A DNA stretch of 64,000 bases from SAR324 cluster bacterium (GCA_002995645.1 PUHO01000007.1:4797-68796); one strand, 5' to 3'. Shown: positions 53,198-62,668, numbered from the stretch's first letter. The notes: generated from the sequence alone by a model not told the origin. Numbers and translations are program-made.

Positions 53198-53389
53198 CTA
53201 TTCGTTGTCTTTGATTAAACGTAAAGTAGGATGGCTTTCTTTGCTTTGTTGGTTTTTAAGGTAGGCTGCCATATCTTCTTCTGAAATTTCTTCAGGAAAA
53301 AAAGAAACGATAATTTCTTGGTTTTCTTTAAGTTGGCTTGTGTCGTCAAGATGTATTTTCCCATCTGCATAATGACCGGTTAGTTTCAT
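53198..53389 (-). CDS. Small antitoxin-like protein (AF2212/DUF104-like), unpaired
   Basis: 63 residues, started by AAGGATCAC then ATG. The beginning (MKLTGHYADGKIHLDD followed by KENQEIIVSF) has the short beta-hairpin pattern of AF2212/DUF104-type antitoxins; the second half is acidic and helical. No toxin gene (PIN or RelE-like) lies beside it: the neighbours are an LptF-like gene and a large gene with its own promoter. It may be a solitary regulator. Uncertain. Confidence 0.5.
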   Translation of the reverse strand: MKLTGHYADGKIHLDDTSQLKENQEIIVSFFPEEISEEDMAAYLKNQQSKESHPTLRLIKDNE

Positions 53390-53537
53390 GTGATCCTTAT
53401 TAAGTTGTGTTTATTGATTAAGCATGATAAAAACAATATTATTTTATAAGCTATCTTTTTTAAAGTCAAAGTTTTATTTGCAATATTCAAAGCATAAACA
53501 TAAATTACAGTGTTTATTTATTTATTTTGTATTATTT

Positions 53538-53567
53538 TATTGACAATAGCTAGATTATTATTTTATT
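53538..53567 (+). promoter_or_regulatory. Candidate promoter of the CfpA-like gene
   Basis: TTGACA (53538-53543), 18 bp, then TATTAT (53562-53567), 48 bp before the start codon. Consensus -35 and a 5/6 -10 element. The surrounding 220 bp are AT-rich and hold nothing else recognisable. Confidence 0.6.
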
Positions 53568-53614
53568 ATTTGAGATATATTTATATTTATATCTCTATTT
53601 AGTTAGTTAAGTTT

Positions 53615-55450
53615 ATGGCAAAGCATTATTTTTCAACAGGTCCGCAACATATTCACCCTGAAGAACATGGCGCTATTGGATCGCGTAATTCTGATTTACG
53701 TAAAGATAGAAACGAATATATTGAATCACAGTTGTTAGTTGATGAAGCAGTTAACAAAATGATGCACTACCTAGACGTAAAACTCCCTCCTGAAGTTTTA
53801 GAAAAACTTTGTGTTTCCGGAAATTTGAAAGAAGTACTTTATAATTATTTTAATCAAGGCTTCCAAAATATGTATAATCGTTACATTGTAACGGCGGAAG
53901 ACGAAATGATTAAAAAAGTGTCTAGCTTAATAACGGCAGAAGAAAAAATTGGTGCCGAACATGCGGACTCCCGTAAAATAACAGACATTATAGACTCTAT
54001 TTCTGGTAAAGAAACAACAACGCAAAGTTTAGATAAAACAACCGGCAATATACACGTACAAGTGCAAAAACATCTTGATAAAGGCGTTAAAAAGCTAGAA
54101 AGAGAGATGATCCAAACTTTATACGGACAAGTTGGGATTAGCGCTTTTGCAAAAGATGATAAAGCTTATACTGTTGTTAAATGTAAGGTTGGCGACGATC
54201 CGGTTAAAACAGATTGGGTTAATAACGTAGATCTTGTTATTAATATTAAAGAATCGGATTTATTAACGCCTTTGTATCATTATCAAGTAACGACAGGACT
54301 GATTTTCAAAGACTTACTTAGCACGCGCGTTATGGTTAAGTTAGACGAGATTATTGACGCGCAAAATTTTGCACTAAAAAAAGATAAGAAACAAGTTTTA
54401 ACAGAAACAGAAGAAATTGCTGAAAAATTAAAGCATTTAGATCAGTATGTTAGCTTTGACGAATATGACGAACAAGCTCCGCAATACGAAATGTTTTCTA
54501 AGAACTTACTAGAGACTTTAGAAACGATTACTGCCGAAATTCCAGTTGGCGAAAAAGATGCGCTTAGTGTTCGAGAAAATATCCAAAAGGTAATGGAACA
54601 TGAACATATGCGTTCTAAAGGTTTTGATCAAGCAGTGAATGCGTTGACTTATTACCTTGACACAACCGGTTTTGGATATCAAAATATTGTCAATTTTAAA
54701 AATGCAAGACGTACTGTTATACAAGAATACAAAGAAACCGATCCTAGACTTTTACCTGATGAACATTATACTATTGAATTGACTTACTATGATGCAAAAC
54801 AAATAGAAAAACAAAGAAAAGCTTATAGTAAACAATACAACGTATTCACTAAAGAAGTGGATAAAGTATATAATATTATTAATTCTATTATTGAATCTAG
54901 AACGGAAAAACGCAACGTTCCTTTACAATACGAAGAATTAGCACAGCGCGTTTTATCTACAACAAAGCAAGAGACTGAAGTTTCTTGGTTTGAACGTGTT
55001 TTACAAAAACCAACAGAAAAGACCGTTTCATTAGATATGCAAGAAACGCCAAATATAAAAAAAGATATTTGGAAAGATATTATTCCCGTTGATGAAAGTG
55101 ACGTAAATCAAACGTTCCAAGCTAAACGTAGTTTTATTGATAAGAAAATAGAGTTTATTTATCAACAGGTGAGTAATTTTTATCAACTTCAAAATCCAAA
55201 GGAACGAAAAATTATTGATGAGCGATTAACTTTTTTACAAGAGAAAATACAAAGCTTTAATCGTTTATATAATCCGTTTCAAATTCAACCCGGTCTTGTT
55301 GTTGTTGTTCACTTATCAACAATAAAGCAAAAAGGTGTTAGTATGGATGGATTAAGTTACGTTATGCGTAAATTTATTGAAGCAATTACAACCGGCTTTC
55401 AAGACATGGCTGTTGTAGAACATAAAAATAAAAAGGAACAACGAGCTTAA
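53615..55450 (+). CDS. Probable cytoplasmic filament protein CfpA-like (spirochaete type)
   Basis: 611 residues, no signal peptide, no membrane segment, largely helical with coiled-coil-like stretches. From memory of the family, the whole layout matches CfpA of treponemes. The N-terminal RNEYIESQLLVDEAVNKMMHYLDVKLPPEVLEKL, FNQGFQNMYNRYIVTAEDEMIKKV, the VVKCKVGDDPVK region, then PDEHYTIELTYYDAKQIEKQ, NPKERKIIDERLTFL and a C-terminal GFQDMAVVEHKNK correspond block by block. CfpA forms ribbons beneath the inner membrane that run along the cell. If right, this marks the organism as a spirochaete. Not confirmed by search; outside that group the protein would be unrecognised. Confidence 0.6.
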   Translation: MAKHYFSTGPQHIHPEEHGAIGSRNSDLRKDRNEYIESQLLVDEAVNKMMHYLDVKLPPEVLEKLCVSGNLKEVLYNYFNQGFQNMYNRYIVTAEDEMIKKVSSLITAEEKIGAEHADSRKITDIIDSISGKETTTQSLDKTTGNIHVQVQKHLDKGVKKLEREMIQTLYGQVGISAFAKDDKAYTVVKCKVGDDPVKTDWVNNVDLVINIKESDLLTPLYHYQVTTGLIFKDLLSTRVMVKLDEIIDAQNFALKKDKKQVLTETEEIAEKLKHLDQYVSFDEYDEQAPQYEMFSKNLLETLETITAEIPVGEKDALSVRENIQKVMEHEHMRSKGFDQAVNALTYYLDTTGFGYQNIVNFKNARRTVIQEYKETDPRLLPDEHYTIELTYYDAKQIEKQRKAYSKQYNVFTKEVDKVYNIINSIIESRTEKRNVPLQYEELAQRVLSTTKQETEVSWFERVLQKPTEKTVSLDMQETPNIKKDIWKDIIPVDESDVNQTFQAKRSFIDKKIEFIYQQVSNFYQLQNPKERKIIDERLTFLQEKIQSFNRLYNPFQIQPGLVVVVHLSTIKQKGVSMDGLSYVMRKFIEAITTGFQDMAVVEHKNKKEQRA

Positions 55451-55483
55451 GGCGCGTATTATAATTGATTTCAAAGGAAATAT

Positions 55484-56122
55484 ATGAAAAAATTAGTATT
55501 ATTATGTATGATTGTATTTAGTTTTGCTGCTACACAAAACGCAATGGCTCTTGTTCGGGCTGCGGTTAGTGTTCCCCTTGCGGTTACAGTAGATTCAAAA
55601 ACGTTAAAGAAAGACGGTTTTCCTCTTGGTGCTAGTTTGCAACTACAAATTCCTTTTTCGATGATTGGTGTCGGTTTTGACTGGTTTGCTCCTAAAGTGA
55701 TTAGTAAAGACATAGAAGCAATGCAACAGAAATCAACAGTAGGTAGTGACGGTCTTGTTGCAAGTGGGACCTTGTCTATTAAATCATTAAATCTGTTTTT
55801 TGCTCCCCCTGTTCCGTTTGTAGACGTTTTAGTTGGTGGTGGTGTTAGTTTTGTTTCTATTTCCAAAATTGGTATAGATCTAAGCGGACTTAAAAACGCA
55901 GAATTAGATCCGACAGTAGTTGGCTTTACTGATACTAATTATAAACCTGCTATTGGTTGGAATGCGGGTGTTAATATTGGGATTCCTATTGTGGCGTTGG
56001 TTCATGGTGTTCTTGGATATCGCTATGTGTCTGCTAAGGTAAAACCTTTGCATAGTGTATTATTACCTGAGGTAAATGTAAAAAGTAGTGTGATCACTGC
56101 CGGGCTATCTGTTGGCTTCTAA
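55484..56122 (+). CDS. Small outer-membrane-protein-like exported protein
   Basis: 212 residues. Signal peptide to about 22 (FSFAATQNAMA). The mature part has alternating hydrophobic beta strands with glycine (VLVGGGVSFVSISKIGIDL, VNIGIPIVALVHGVLGYRYVSAKV) and ends with a strand finishing in Phe (SVITAGLSVGF), as outer-membrane beta-barrels do. It lies 33 bp after the CfpA-like gene with AAAGGAAATAT as ribosome binding site, so the two are probably co-transcribed. Role unknown. Confidence 0.65.
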   Translation: MKKLVLLCMIVFSFAATQNAMALVRAAVSVPLAVTVDSKTLKKDGFPLGASLQLQIPFSMIGVGFDWFAPKVISKDIEAMQQKSTVGSDGLVASGTLSIKSLNLFFAPPVPFVDVLVGGGVSFVSISKIGIDLSGLKNAELDPTVVGFTDTNYKPAIGWNAGVNIGIPIVALVHGVLGYRYVSAKVKPLHSVLLPEVNVKSSVITAGLSVGF

Positions 56123-56159
56123 GTAGTAGACAGTAATCTAATTAATCTATTTGCTTTAT

Positions 56160-57690
56160 TATAATAAGGTAATATAAACTATACTTCGCTTTGAAGATAA
56201 GTTATTAATAAGCGTATATCTTGTATATGATATACGTTTATTACTTTCCCCAGCATTTCCCTAACTCTTTTCATTACTATTATACTGTTTTCTTATAGAA
56301 AGAACAGGCGCTGTACAATAGTAAGCTGATTCAAAAGTTAACCTATTTTCTTTACCTAATTGATTTGTACAAGGAGAGCGTCTAGGTGGCTTGTAATAGC
56401 TAGAGGGTAACTAGTTAAGGGGTGAATATAAATCACGCTTTATTGTGAAGATAAGCTACTAATAAAAGCATATCTTATTATGGTATACGTTTATTACTTT
56501 TCCCTGCATTTTCCTAGCAAGGTGATTCAAAAGTTAACCTATTCCCTTACCTAATTGATTCATAAAGGAGAGCGTCCAGGTGGCTTGTAAGAGCTAGAGG
56601 GTAACCTAGTAAGTTGATTCAAAAATTAACCTATTCCCTTACCTAATTGATTTGTACAAGGAGAGCGTCTAGGCGGCTTGTAAGATCTAGAGGCAACCTA
56701 GTTAAGGGGTGAATATAAATCACGCTTTATTTTGAAGATAAGCTACTAATAAAAGCATATCTTGTATATGATATACGTTTATTACTTCCCCTGCCTTTCC
56801 CTAACTCTTTTCATTACTATTATACTGTTTCATGATAGAAATAACAGGTGCTGTACAATAGTAAGCTGATTCAAAAGTTAACTATTCCAAGTCAACCTAT
56901 TCCCTTGCCTAATTGATTCGTAAAGGAGAGCGTCCAGACGGCTTATAATAGCTAGAGGGTAACCTAGTAAGGTGATTCAAAAATTAACTATTCCAAGTTT
57001 AACCTATTCCCTTGCCTAATTGATTTGTACAAGGAGAGCGTCTAGGTGGCTTGTAAGAGCTAGAGGGTAACTAGTTAAGGGGTGAATATAAATCACGCTT
57101 TATTTTGAAGATAAGCTACTAATAAAGGCATATCTTGTATATGGTATACGTTTATTACTTTCCTCTGCATTTCCCTAGTAAGTTGATTCAAAAATTAACC
57201 TATTCCCTTGCCTAATTGATTCGTACAAGGAGAGCGTCTAGGTGGCTTGTAAGATCTAGAGGGTAACCTAGTAAGCTGTTCAAAAATTAATTATTCCAAG
57301 TTTAACCTATTCCCTTACTAATTGATTCATAAAGGAGAGCGTCAGGCGGCTTATAAGATCTAGGAGGTAACTAGTTAAGGGGTGAGTATAAATCACGCTT
57401 TATTTTGAAGATAAGCTACTAATAAAAGCATATCTTGTTATGATATACGTTTATTACTTCCCCAGCATTTCCCTAGTAAGTTGATTCAAAAGTTAACTAT
57501 TCCAAGTCAACCTATTCCCTTGCCTAATTGATTTGTACAAGGAGAGCGTCCAGACGGCTTGTAAGATCTAGAGGGTAACCTATTAAGGGGGGAATATAAA
57601 TCACGCTTTATTGTGAAGATAAGCTACTAATAAAAGCATATCTTGTATATGATATACGTTTATTACTTCCCCTGCATTTCCCTAACTCTT
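56160..57690. repeat. Multi-module repeat array between the OMP-like gene and gspK
   Basis: 1.5 kb without a gene, made of two module types. Module Y (AAATCACGCTTTATT, GAAGATAAGCTACTAATAAA, GCATATCTTGTATATGATATACG, then TTTATTACTT) occurs near 56168 (divergent), 56425, 56712, 57086, 57386 and 57595. Module X (GATTCAAAAGTTAACTATTCC, then CCTAATTGATT and GGAGAGCGTC, then GGCTTGTAAGAGCTAGAGG) fills the gaps in one or more copies. The Y core GTATATGATATAC is itself palindromic. At three places (56267, 56807 and the gspK end at 57682) Y is followed by the 3' end of gspK, TTTCCCTAACTCTTTTCAT, so the array incorporates the gene's end. Confidence 0.9.
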
Positions 57691-58944
57691 TTCATCGTTA
57701 TCCTGTTTGTCTGCAAACTTAAAGCCGTCACCAAATAGATTTTTCTTTTTAACTGCAGGAATAATAGGGTATATGCGCGTATGTAAAACAGTAAGACTGG
57801 ACGAAGAAGGCGGACTTGTAAAAATAATATCAACTTGCTGTTCAAAGTTTCTGTATTTCGCTTGGAAACTGAGTTTAAATATAGTTGATGAATCCGTTCC
57901 TAGTTGGATTCGACTTTTTTCTAAGTCTTGTTTTTGAATTTCTGCAAGAAGCTCTTGGAATCGTTCGTCACTACTATATTCAGGAGAATTTACTTCTTGT
58001 ACGCCTATGTGCGGTGGTTTTATTGCAAAGCCAACGGAAAAAGTTTGCTCAGTTTGTTCATTATTAAACAAAACGCTAACGTCACCGTCAAGACTTTGAC
58101 TAAAATGAGGGTAGTTTGCCATTACTTCTTGTATGGAGCTAGTTTCAGTAGAATAACTTTGTAAGAAACGTTTCGTACTATCCGGATTAAGACTAGCAAA
58201 ATTAGGATATATTTTGAAATCATTTATAGTTCCGTTTAGTCTAAAATTTTGATATACCTCTGATCTAGATAAAGGAATGCCACAAAGTGCTAATACAAAA
58301 CGAAATTCATCAAGTGAATCAAAGGCAGCGCCTTTTTTTTGTATAGACGGTAGTTGCGTTAAATATTGTTTACAATCAAAAATAATATTCTCATCTGCTA
58401 ATTGCCATGTTCCTACTTGGTTATATATATCTTCCGGTTTCGTGTCTATATCTTTATCTTGTATTAAAAAATTAAGTCTATCAATAAAAGCATCTCGTAA
58501 AGGTGAGGTCCCCTCATCAACTGGCTTAATTCCATTGATTGGTATATGATCGTTAATGGTTGTGATAGATATATTTGTAATTTTATCCGGCTTAATAGCA
58601 TTCTCAGGTAGTGCTTGATTTAGCATTAAAGTAAGAAGCTCCGGTTGTTTGCTTAGAATATAATTTAAGTAATACATAGAGTATTTGGGCTTAGTATATT
58701 CTTCATTTGTTTCTAGTTGCGCGCCTTCTATAAGTGCTTTAAACAAAGGCGCCCTATTTTTTATTAAAGTCAATAAAATACGACTAACGCCGTCAATAGC
58801 TATATGAAAATAGAATCGATCATACTTACTTATCATTAATCGCATATTACGATTACGCTTTGTTATGCTTCCCGTTACGGTAGCAGTTAAAAGAATAATC
58901 ATCATCATTGTGATTAATAAGGCAATCCCTTTATTTTTCTTCAT
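57682..58944 (-). CDS. gspK: Type II secretion minor pseudopilin GspK
   Basis: 420 residues. Prepilin-type start MKKNKG followed by IALLITMMMIILLTATVTG, with no Glu at +5, which is normal for GspK, the tip subunit of the pseudopilus. The long alpha-rich middle with a helix-hairpin-like region (LDEFRFVLALCGIPLSRSEVYQNF) fits. The start overlaps the gspJ stop by 14 bp. The 3' end lies inside a repeat module (see the repeat entry), so the last residues, DNDEKS, may be recent. Confidence 0.85.
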   Translation of the reverse strand: MKKNKGIALLITMMMIILLTATVTGSITKRNRNMRLMISKYDRFYFHIAIDGVSRILLTLIKNRAPLFKALIEGAQLETNEEYTKPKYSMYYLNYILSKQPELLTLMLNQALPENAIKPDKITNISITTINDHIPINGIKPVDEGTSPLRDAFIDRLNFLIQDKDIDTKPEDIYNQVGTWQLADENIIFDCKQYLTQLPSIQKKGAAFDSLDEFRFVLALCGIPLSRSEVYQNFRLNGTINDFKIYPNFASLNPDSTKRFLQSYSTETSSIQEVMANYPHFSQSLDGDVSVLFNNEQTEQTFSVGFAIKPPHIGVQEVNSPEYSSDERFQELLAEIQKQDLEKSRIQLGTDSSTIFKLSFQAKYRNFEQQVDIIFTSPPSSSSLTVLHTRIYPIIPAVKKKNLFGDGFKFADKQDNDEKS

Positions 58945-59800
58945 TAGTTGTCGTCGTTGTTGTATTGGTTGAACTTGTCGTATTGGTTGTTGTATTAGTT
59001 GTTGCCGTATTAGTTGGACTCGCCGTATTAGCTGTATTTTTGTTTATAGCACTCTGTGTAGTGCAAGATTGGTTTATAGTAACAGTAAATTTTTCTGTAA
59101 GAATCTGAAATTGATCCTTTTTATGAGTATAAGGTATTTTTTCGTATAATGTAATAATAAGAAAAGCAGGAAAATCTGCTTTTGTTGTGTCCCACGTATC
59201 TTCCGGTATAGGATTGCCATTACTATCGCTTGCTGCGTCGGGATCTCTTGAAACGGCTTGTACTCGAAGTCCAACAATATGATTTGAAATGGGCGTCTCT
59301 TCTGTATAATCATTTTTGCTAAGTAAGTCGTCAACAATAGCTTGTTGCTTTATTGGTAAATAAAACGATTCTTTACGAAATAGCTTGACTTGATTATCTA
59401 CTATATCTTGCTTAAGGTAATAAATAATTTGCGATATAAGAGGATTCATTGTTGAATGGCGATATATCCGCGTATTTCCTTTTGTGAAAATAGCTAACAC
59501 GTCTTGGTGGACTGATTCTTTTTCTTGCGAGAAAATATGAATGTTAGCCGGTGTTTGTTCGTTTTCTACGGGAATAAAAGAATGTTGCCATTGTGGTAAA
59601 CAGGTAATATGTGTTAGGTCGTCTCGAATAAGATGTTGCACAACTTGAATATCTTGTGAAACTTGAATGCGTTTATCTAGTGCCTTTTGTGTGGTTTGTA
59701 CTTGGATATACGAACTTAATAACAAAGACATAATAAAAGCAAACAAGGTCATTGTTAAAAGAATTTCTAGAAGAGTAAATCCAGCTTGTGTTTGTTTCAT
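58931..59800 (-). CDS. gspJ: Type II secretion minor pseudopilin GspJ, with Thr/Asn-rich tail
   Basis: 289 residues. Prepilin cleavage after Gly in KQTQAG-FTLLEILLTMTLFAFIMS, with Glu at +5. The following part is the usual GspJ fold. Residues from about 252 to the end are almost only Thr, Asn, Ala and Ser (ACA/ACT/AAC codon runs), a low-complexity tail not part of the normal fold, encoded at about 58931-59040. The tail can change length by slippage. The stop overlaps the gspK start. Confidence 0.88.
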   Translation of the reverse strand: MKQTQAGFTLLEILLTMTLFAFIMSLLLSSYIQVQTTQKALDKRIQVSQDIQVVQHLIRDDLTHITCLPQWQHSFIPVENEQTPANIHIFSQEKESVHQDVLAIFTKGNTRIYRHSTMNPLISQIIYYLKQDIVDNQVKLFRKESFYLPIKQQAIVDDLLSKNDYTEETPISNHIVGLRVQAVSRDPDAASDSNGNPIPEDTWDTTKADFPAFLIITLYEKIPYTHKKDQFQILTEKFTVTINQSCTTQSAINKNTANTASPTNTATTNTTTNTTSSTNTTTTTTNEEK

Positions 59801-59807
59801 TGGAAAC

Positions 59808-60326
59808 TTATTTTACTAAAGATTGTTTTACACATGTGTCTTTGATTTCAGGGCAAACAGTAAGGAAGTTTGTTACTTCACAAGCAGTCCCTATAAAGTC
59901 TTCTTCCGTTTTGCCCGGATAGTAAAGAAGTTTGGAAAGCGTTTTTTTTGTTTTAGAGTCAATTAAAGTAAGCGTATAATTATACATTGTCATAACTTCC
60001 ATTTCGCCAAGCATAATTGGCGTAAACGAACTTGCAAGGGACCATGAAAAATTATTAACTGCCGTTTTATCAGTAGAAAGCACGCCAGATAAATTACAAT
60101 TAGTTAACTGATCATGATTTCTTTCAATACAGGCTAAACGTTCCGTAAAAGAACACTCAAGAAAATCATTGCGATTTAATTTACTTGTAAAAGAAAGGCT
60201 AGTTATTTGTACTTGAAAAAATAAAGTTAAAACAACGCTAAGAATCAAAAATGCAACAAGAACTTCAAGAAGAGTAAAGCCTTGCTTTACGCTATCATTT
60301 GTAATAGAAGAAGAAATGCGTTTCAT
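59808..60326 (-). CDS. gspI: Type II secretion minor pseudopilin GspI
   Basis: 172 residues from ATG 60326 (MKRISSS); the longer frame from 60371 reads back into gspH and is rejected. Prepilin motif KQG-FTLLEVLVAFLILSVVLTLFF. The C-terminal part with paired cysteines (ACEVTNFLTVC, DTCVK) is plausible for a small pseudopilin with disulfides. It stands between gspH and gspJ, 7 bp before the latter. Confidence 0.85.
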   Translation of the reverse strand: MKRISSSITNDSVKQGFTLLEVLVAFLILSVVLTLFFQVQITSLSFTSKLNRNDFLECSFTERLACIERNHDQLTNCNLSGVLSTDKTAVNNFSWSLASSFTPIMLGEMEVMTMYNYTLTLIDSKTKKTLSKLLYYPGKTEEDFIGTACEVTNFLTVCPEIKDTCVKQSLVK

Positions 60327-60328
60327 TT

Positions 60329-60922
60329 TTATTGTGTTTTTAGTTTTGAGACAAGAACGTGACCAAGCCAATTGTCAACGTGAATAGTAATAGTTTTTTT
60401 TTGTTGTGATAATGTAAGATTAAACAAATCAATAATGCCAATATCATCAATTTGAATATCATAGGTTACTTCTGTAAAAGCAGTGCCTTTATCAAATAAA
60501 TGGGTCCCTGTTGTTTGTGATACGTTTGTATAACTGATTTGCTTAAAGAAAACTCCTTTTGGAAAGGTATAGGTATGTAACGATTCAACAGTATCCAAGT
60601 TTTTAACGTTCGCAAAAACAACTTCAGGCGTTCCTGCATATAATCGTATTTCTTTTCGTTCAGGAAAAATACGAAAGAAAAACTGTTTACCTTGTTCTAA
60701 AGCAATATCTCTTTGTCCTTGTATTTTTAATTGAATGTCTAAAGCCGCCGTTTCTAAAGCCGTTTTTTTTGTAATACGAAAAGCAGGTAAGCTAATAGAA
60801 AAGATTAAAGCAACAATAAAAAGGACAACTGTAATTTCAAGCAAACTCATACCACTAGTACAAGGAAAAGTGGTATTCAAACTAGGTTGGTTTGCTTGTG
60901 ATTTAGAACGTAGCTTAAACAA
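60329..60922 (-). CDS. gspH: Type II secretion minor pseudopilin GspH
   Basis: 197 residues. Prepilin motif TSG-MSLLEITVVLFIVALIFSISLPAF with Glu at +5, preceded by a somewhat long basic leader of 24 residues. The globular part with SFPER-like FPERKEIRLYAGTPEV strands fits a GspH/FimT-type fold. Gene spacing 24 bp after gspG and 2 bp before gspI. Confidence 0.85.
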   Translation of the reverse strand: MFKLRSKSQANQPSLNTTFPCTSGMSLLEITVVLFIVALIFSISLPAFRITKKTALETAALDIQLKIQGQRDIALEQGKQFFFRIFPERKEIRLYAGTPEVVFANVKNLDTVESLHTYTFPKGVFFKQISYTNVSQTTGTHLFDKGTAFTEVTYDIQIDDIGIIDLFNLTLSQQKKTITIHVDNWLGHVLVSKLKTQ

Positions 60923-60946
60923 GGTAAAACATAGGAAGTATAGTGA

Positions 60947-61405
60947 TTACCTAGCGCTATTTTTAAAGATAATATCCTTTTTAACGCCAGTACCTCCTTC
61001 TTTATGATCCGATCCTAAAGACGTAATGGTATAAGCAGAAGCATCGTCAGATAATTCGTATTGATATGGATGAGCCCAAGGATCAAGAGGAACGGTTTTA
61101 GCTTTTAAGTAAGGACCGTTCCAAGTTGGAAAATCTTCACGCGGTTTTTCAATTAAGGCTTTGAGTCCTTCGTCAGAAGTAGGGTAAGACTGATTGTCAA
61201 GGTAATAAAAATCTAAAGCGCTAGCAATGTTTTTCATTTCAATAGACGCTTTTTTTTGATTAGCTTCATCAACGCGACTAAACAAATTTTGCCCAACAAT
61301 AGCGGCAAGAGACGCCATGATTATGATTACAATCATAATTTCAAGAAAAGTAAAACCGGATTTAGTGGCTTTTATAGAATGGTTAATTTTTAGTTTATAT
61401 TGCAT
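60947..61405 (-). CDS. gspG: Type II secretion major pseudopilin GspG
   Basis: 152 residues. Prepilin site KSG-FTFLEIMIVIIIMASLAAIVG. The C-terminal domain has the GspG signature YPTSDEGLKALIEKP, GPYLKAKTVPLDPWAHPYQY and the calcium-loop region SLGSDHKEGGTG. It is the first gene of the gspGHIJK operon. The 249 bp up to the divergent gene at 61655 are AT-rich and contain no other feature I can name. The core membrane genes (GspC-F, L, M, O) are not in the window. Confidence 0.95.
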   Translation of the reverse strand: MQYKLKINHSIKATKSGFTFLEIMIVIIIMASLAAIVGQNLFSRVDEANQKKASIEMKNIASALDFYYLDNQSYPTSDEGLKALIEKPREDFPTWNGPYLKAKTVPLDPWAHPYQYELSDDASAYTITSLGSDHKEGGTGVKKDIIFKNSAR

Positions 61406-61654
61406 AATAGTTCTTATAAAGGAATTTATTTATAGATACAAAGAAAATATAGTATACTTTTTGCATTCCCTGATTGATGAATTATATAAACGCCGGCAAG
61501 ATGCCTAACAGTATTTATATAATCAAGAATAAGGTAAACAGTTTATATTTATATCTGTTCTTTTCTTCATATAATAATTAAGTTATGCAATACAAGTCAA
61601 GAGTAGATTTACATTAGTTTTGATTCCACGTTAGTTTAAAGAGCATTTTATTTT

Positions 61655-62299
61655 ATGCACACTAGAAAAAGTATAAAGATCTTACTTATCATAACGCTAT
61701 TTTTCTGTTGTTTCACGCTATTCAAAACAGAGAAAGTATATGCGCAGTCCAATGACGATTCGCAAAGGTTGACTGAAAAGGAGCGACAGTATATTGAAGA
61801 TAATGATAACTCTTTGTGGAAAGACGATAATTTTGTAGATCCCGGTTTTGCAAAGCCAGAGGAAGATGACGGGAGTGACATAAACCAAGATGATAATGAT
61901 AAATACCTAGATCCGGACGAGGTGAATCGCATGCAGGATTACCAATATAAGCAGGATCTAGAAATGAATCTTTCTAAAAACAAACTGGAGCAAGTAGGGC
62001 TTGGGTTACCGGCGAATGTGTTATATGGTGTTGGTATTGGTTTGATTATAGGCGGCTGGCTCGCTCTTTGGGCTGGAGAGAATGCAAGGGAAGATTTTCG
62101 CTATCTTGGGACTGGCGTTGTTCTAGGGGCAACAATGGGATTTTTAGTAGGAACTAAGCCACTATATCAAAAGAAGAGTAAAGCCCCGCCGGCAGTGAGT
62201 AAAAACGAATCGATATGGGATAACTTTGGAATAGGGATTTCCCCGCAAGATAAAAGGGATTCGTACAGTGTGGCAATGAGTTGGAAGAGTAAATTTTAA
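61655..62299 (+). CDS. Exported or membrane protein, function unknown
   Basis: 214 residues. Signal peptide or anchor at 8-29 (ILLIITLFFCCFTLFKTEKVYA), then a very acidic central part (Asp/Glu/Asn, 33-95), then two Gly-rich hydrophobic segments (NVLYGVGIGLIIGGWLALWA and YLGTGVVLGATMGFLVG), and a basic end. No recognised family. It lies divergent from gspG and 12 bp before the next gene. Confidence 0.6.
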   Translation: MHTRKSIKILLIITLFFCCFTLFKTEKVYAQSNDDSQRLTEKERQYIEDNDNSLWKDDNFVDPGFAKPEEDDGSDINQDDNDKYLDPDEVNRMQDYQYKQDLEMNLSKNKLEQVGLGLPANVLYGVGIGLIIGGWLALWAGENAREDFRYLGTGVVLGATMGFLVGTKPLYQKKSKAPPAVSKNESIWDNFGIGISPQDKRDSYSVAMSWKSKF

Positions 62300-62311
62300 T
62301 TTTATATAGTT

Positions 62312-62647
62312 ATGAAAAAGAAAGTAAAATTCAATCTTGACAATAGTTTACATAGGCATCTGCTTGTTGAGTTTGAAGAAACAGGCGGATATATAGAAGA
62401 AATGAACGACGCGAGTGTGGACATTTTATCTCAATATACTCGTGATTTCCCTGAGTTTTCGCGGAGTATGGCGAGTGCTATAAAGCAAATCATAGAGCCT
62501 ATAAAAAAAATAGATCTAGCCAAAGCAACCGCCGAAGTAACAACCTATTTTTCCATTAGTGAGCACGGAGAGTTGATATTAGCTAATAATCTGAGTGCAC
62601 ACAATATTAAAATCAATTTAACATGGCAAAACGAAGCAAAGCCTTAA
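62312..62647 (+). CDS. Small soluble protein, function unknown
   Basis: 111 residues, no signal peptide or membrane segment, acidic with a helical middle (SRMASAIKQIIEPIKKI-like SMASAIKQIIEPIKKIDL). No recognised domain. It follows the preceding gene by 12 bp and is probably co-transcribed. Its stop is followed closely by the 97-bp repeat array. Confidence 0.55.
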   Translation: MKKKVKFNLDNSLHRHLLVEFEETGGYIEEMNDASVDILSQYTRDFPEFSRSMASAIKQIIEPIKKIDLAKATAEVTTYFSISEHGELILANNLSAHNIKINLTWQNEAKP

Positions 62648-62668
62648 TTGGCGCCGTTTTGCAGCATA

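Noticed and set aside
53198..53389. Complete toxin-antitoxin pair
   Set aside because: Only an antitoxin-like gene is seen; no toxin frame is adjacent on either strand.
57663..57845. 60-residue frame overlapping the gspK 3' end
   Set aside because: Alternative frame of gspK and the repeat, with no supporting features.
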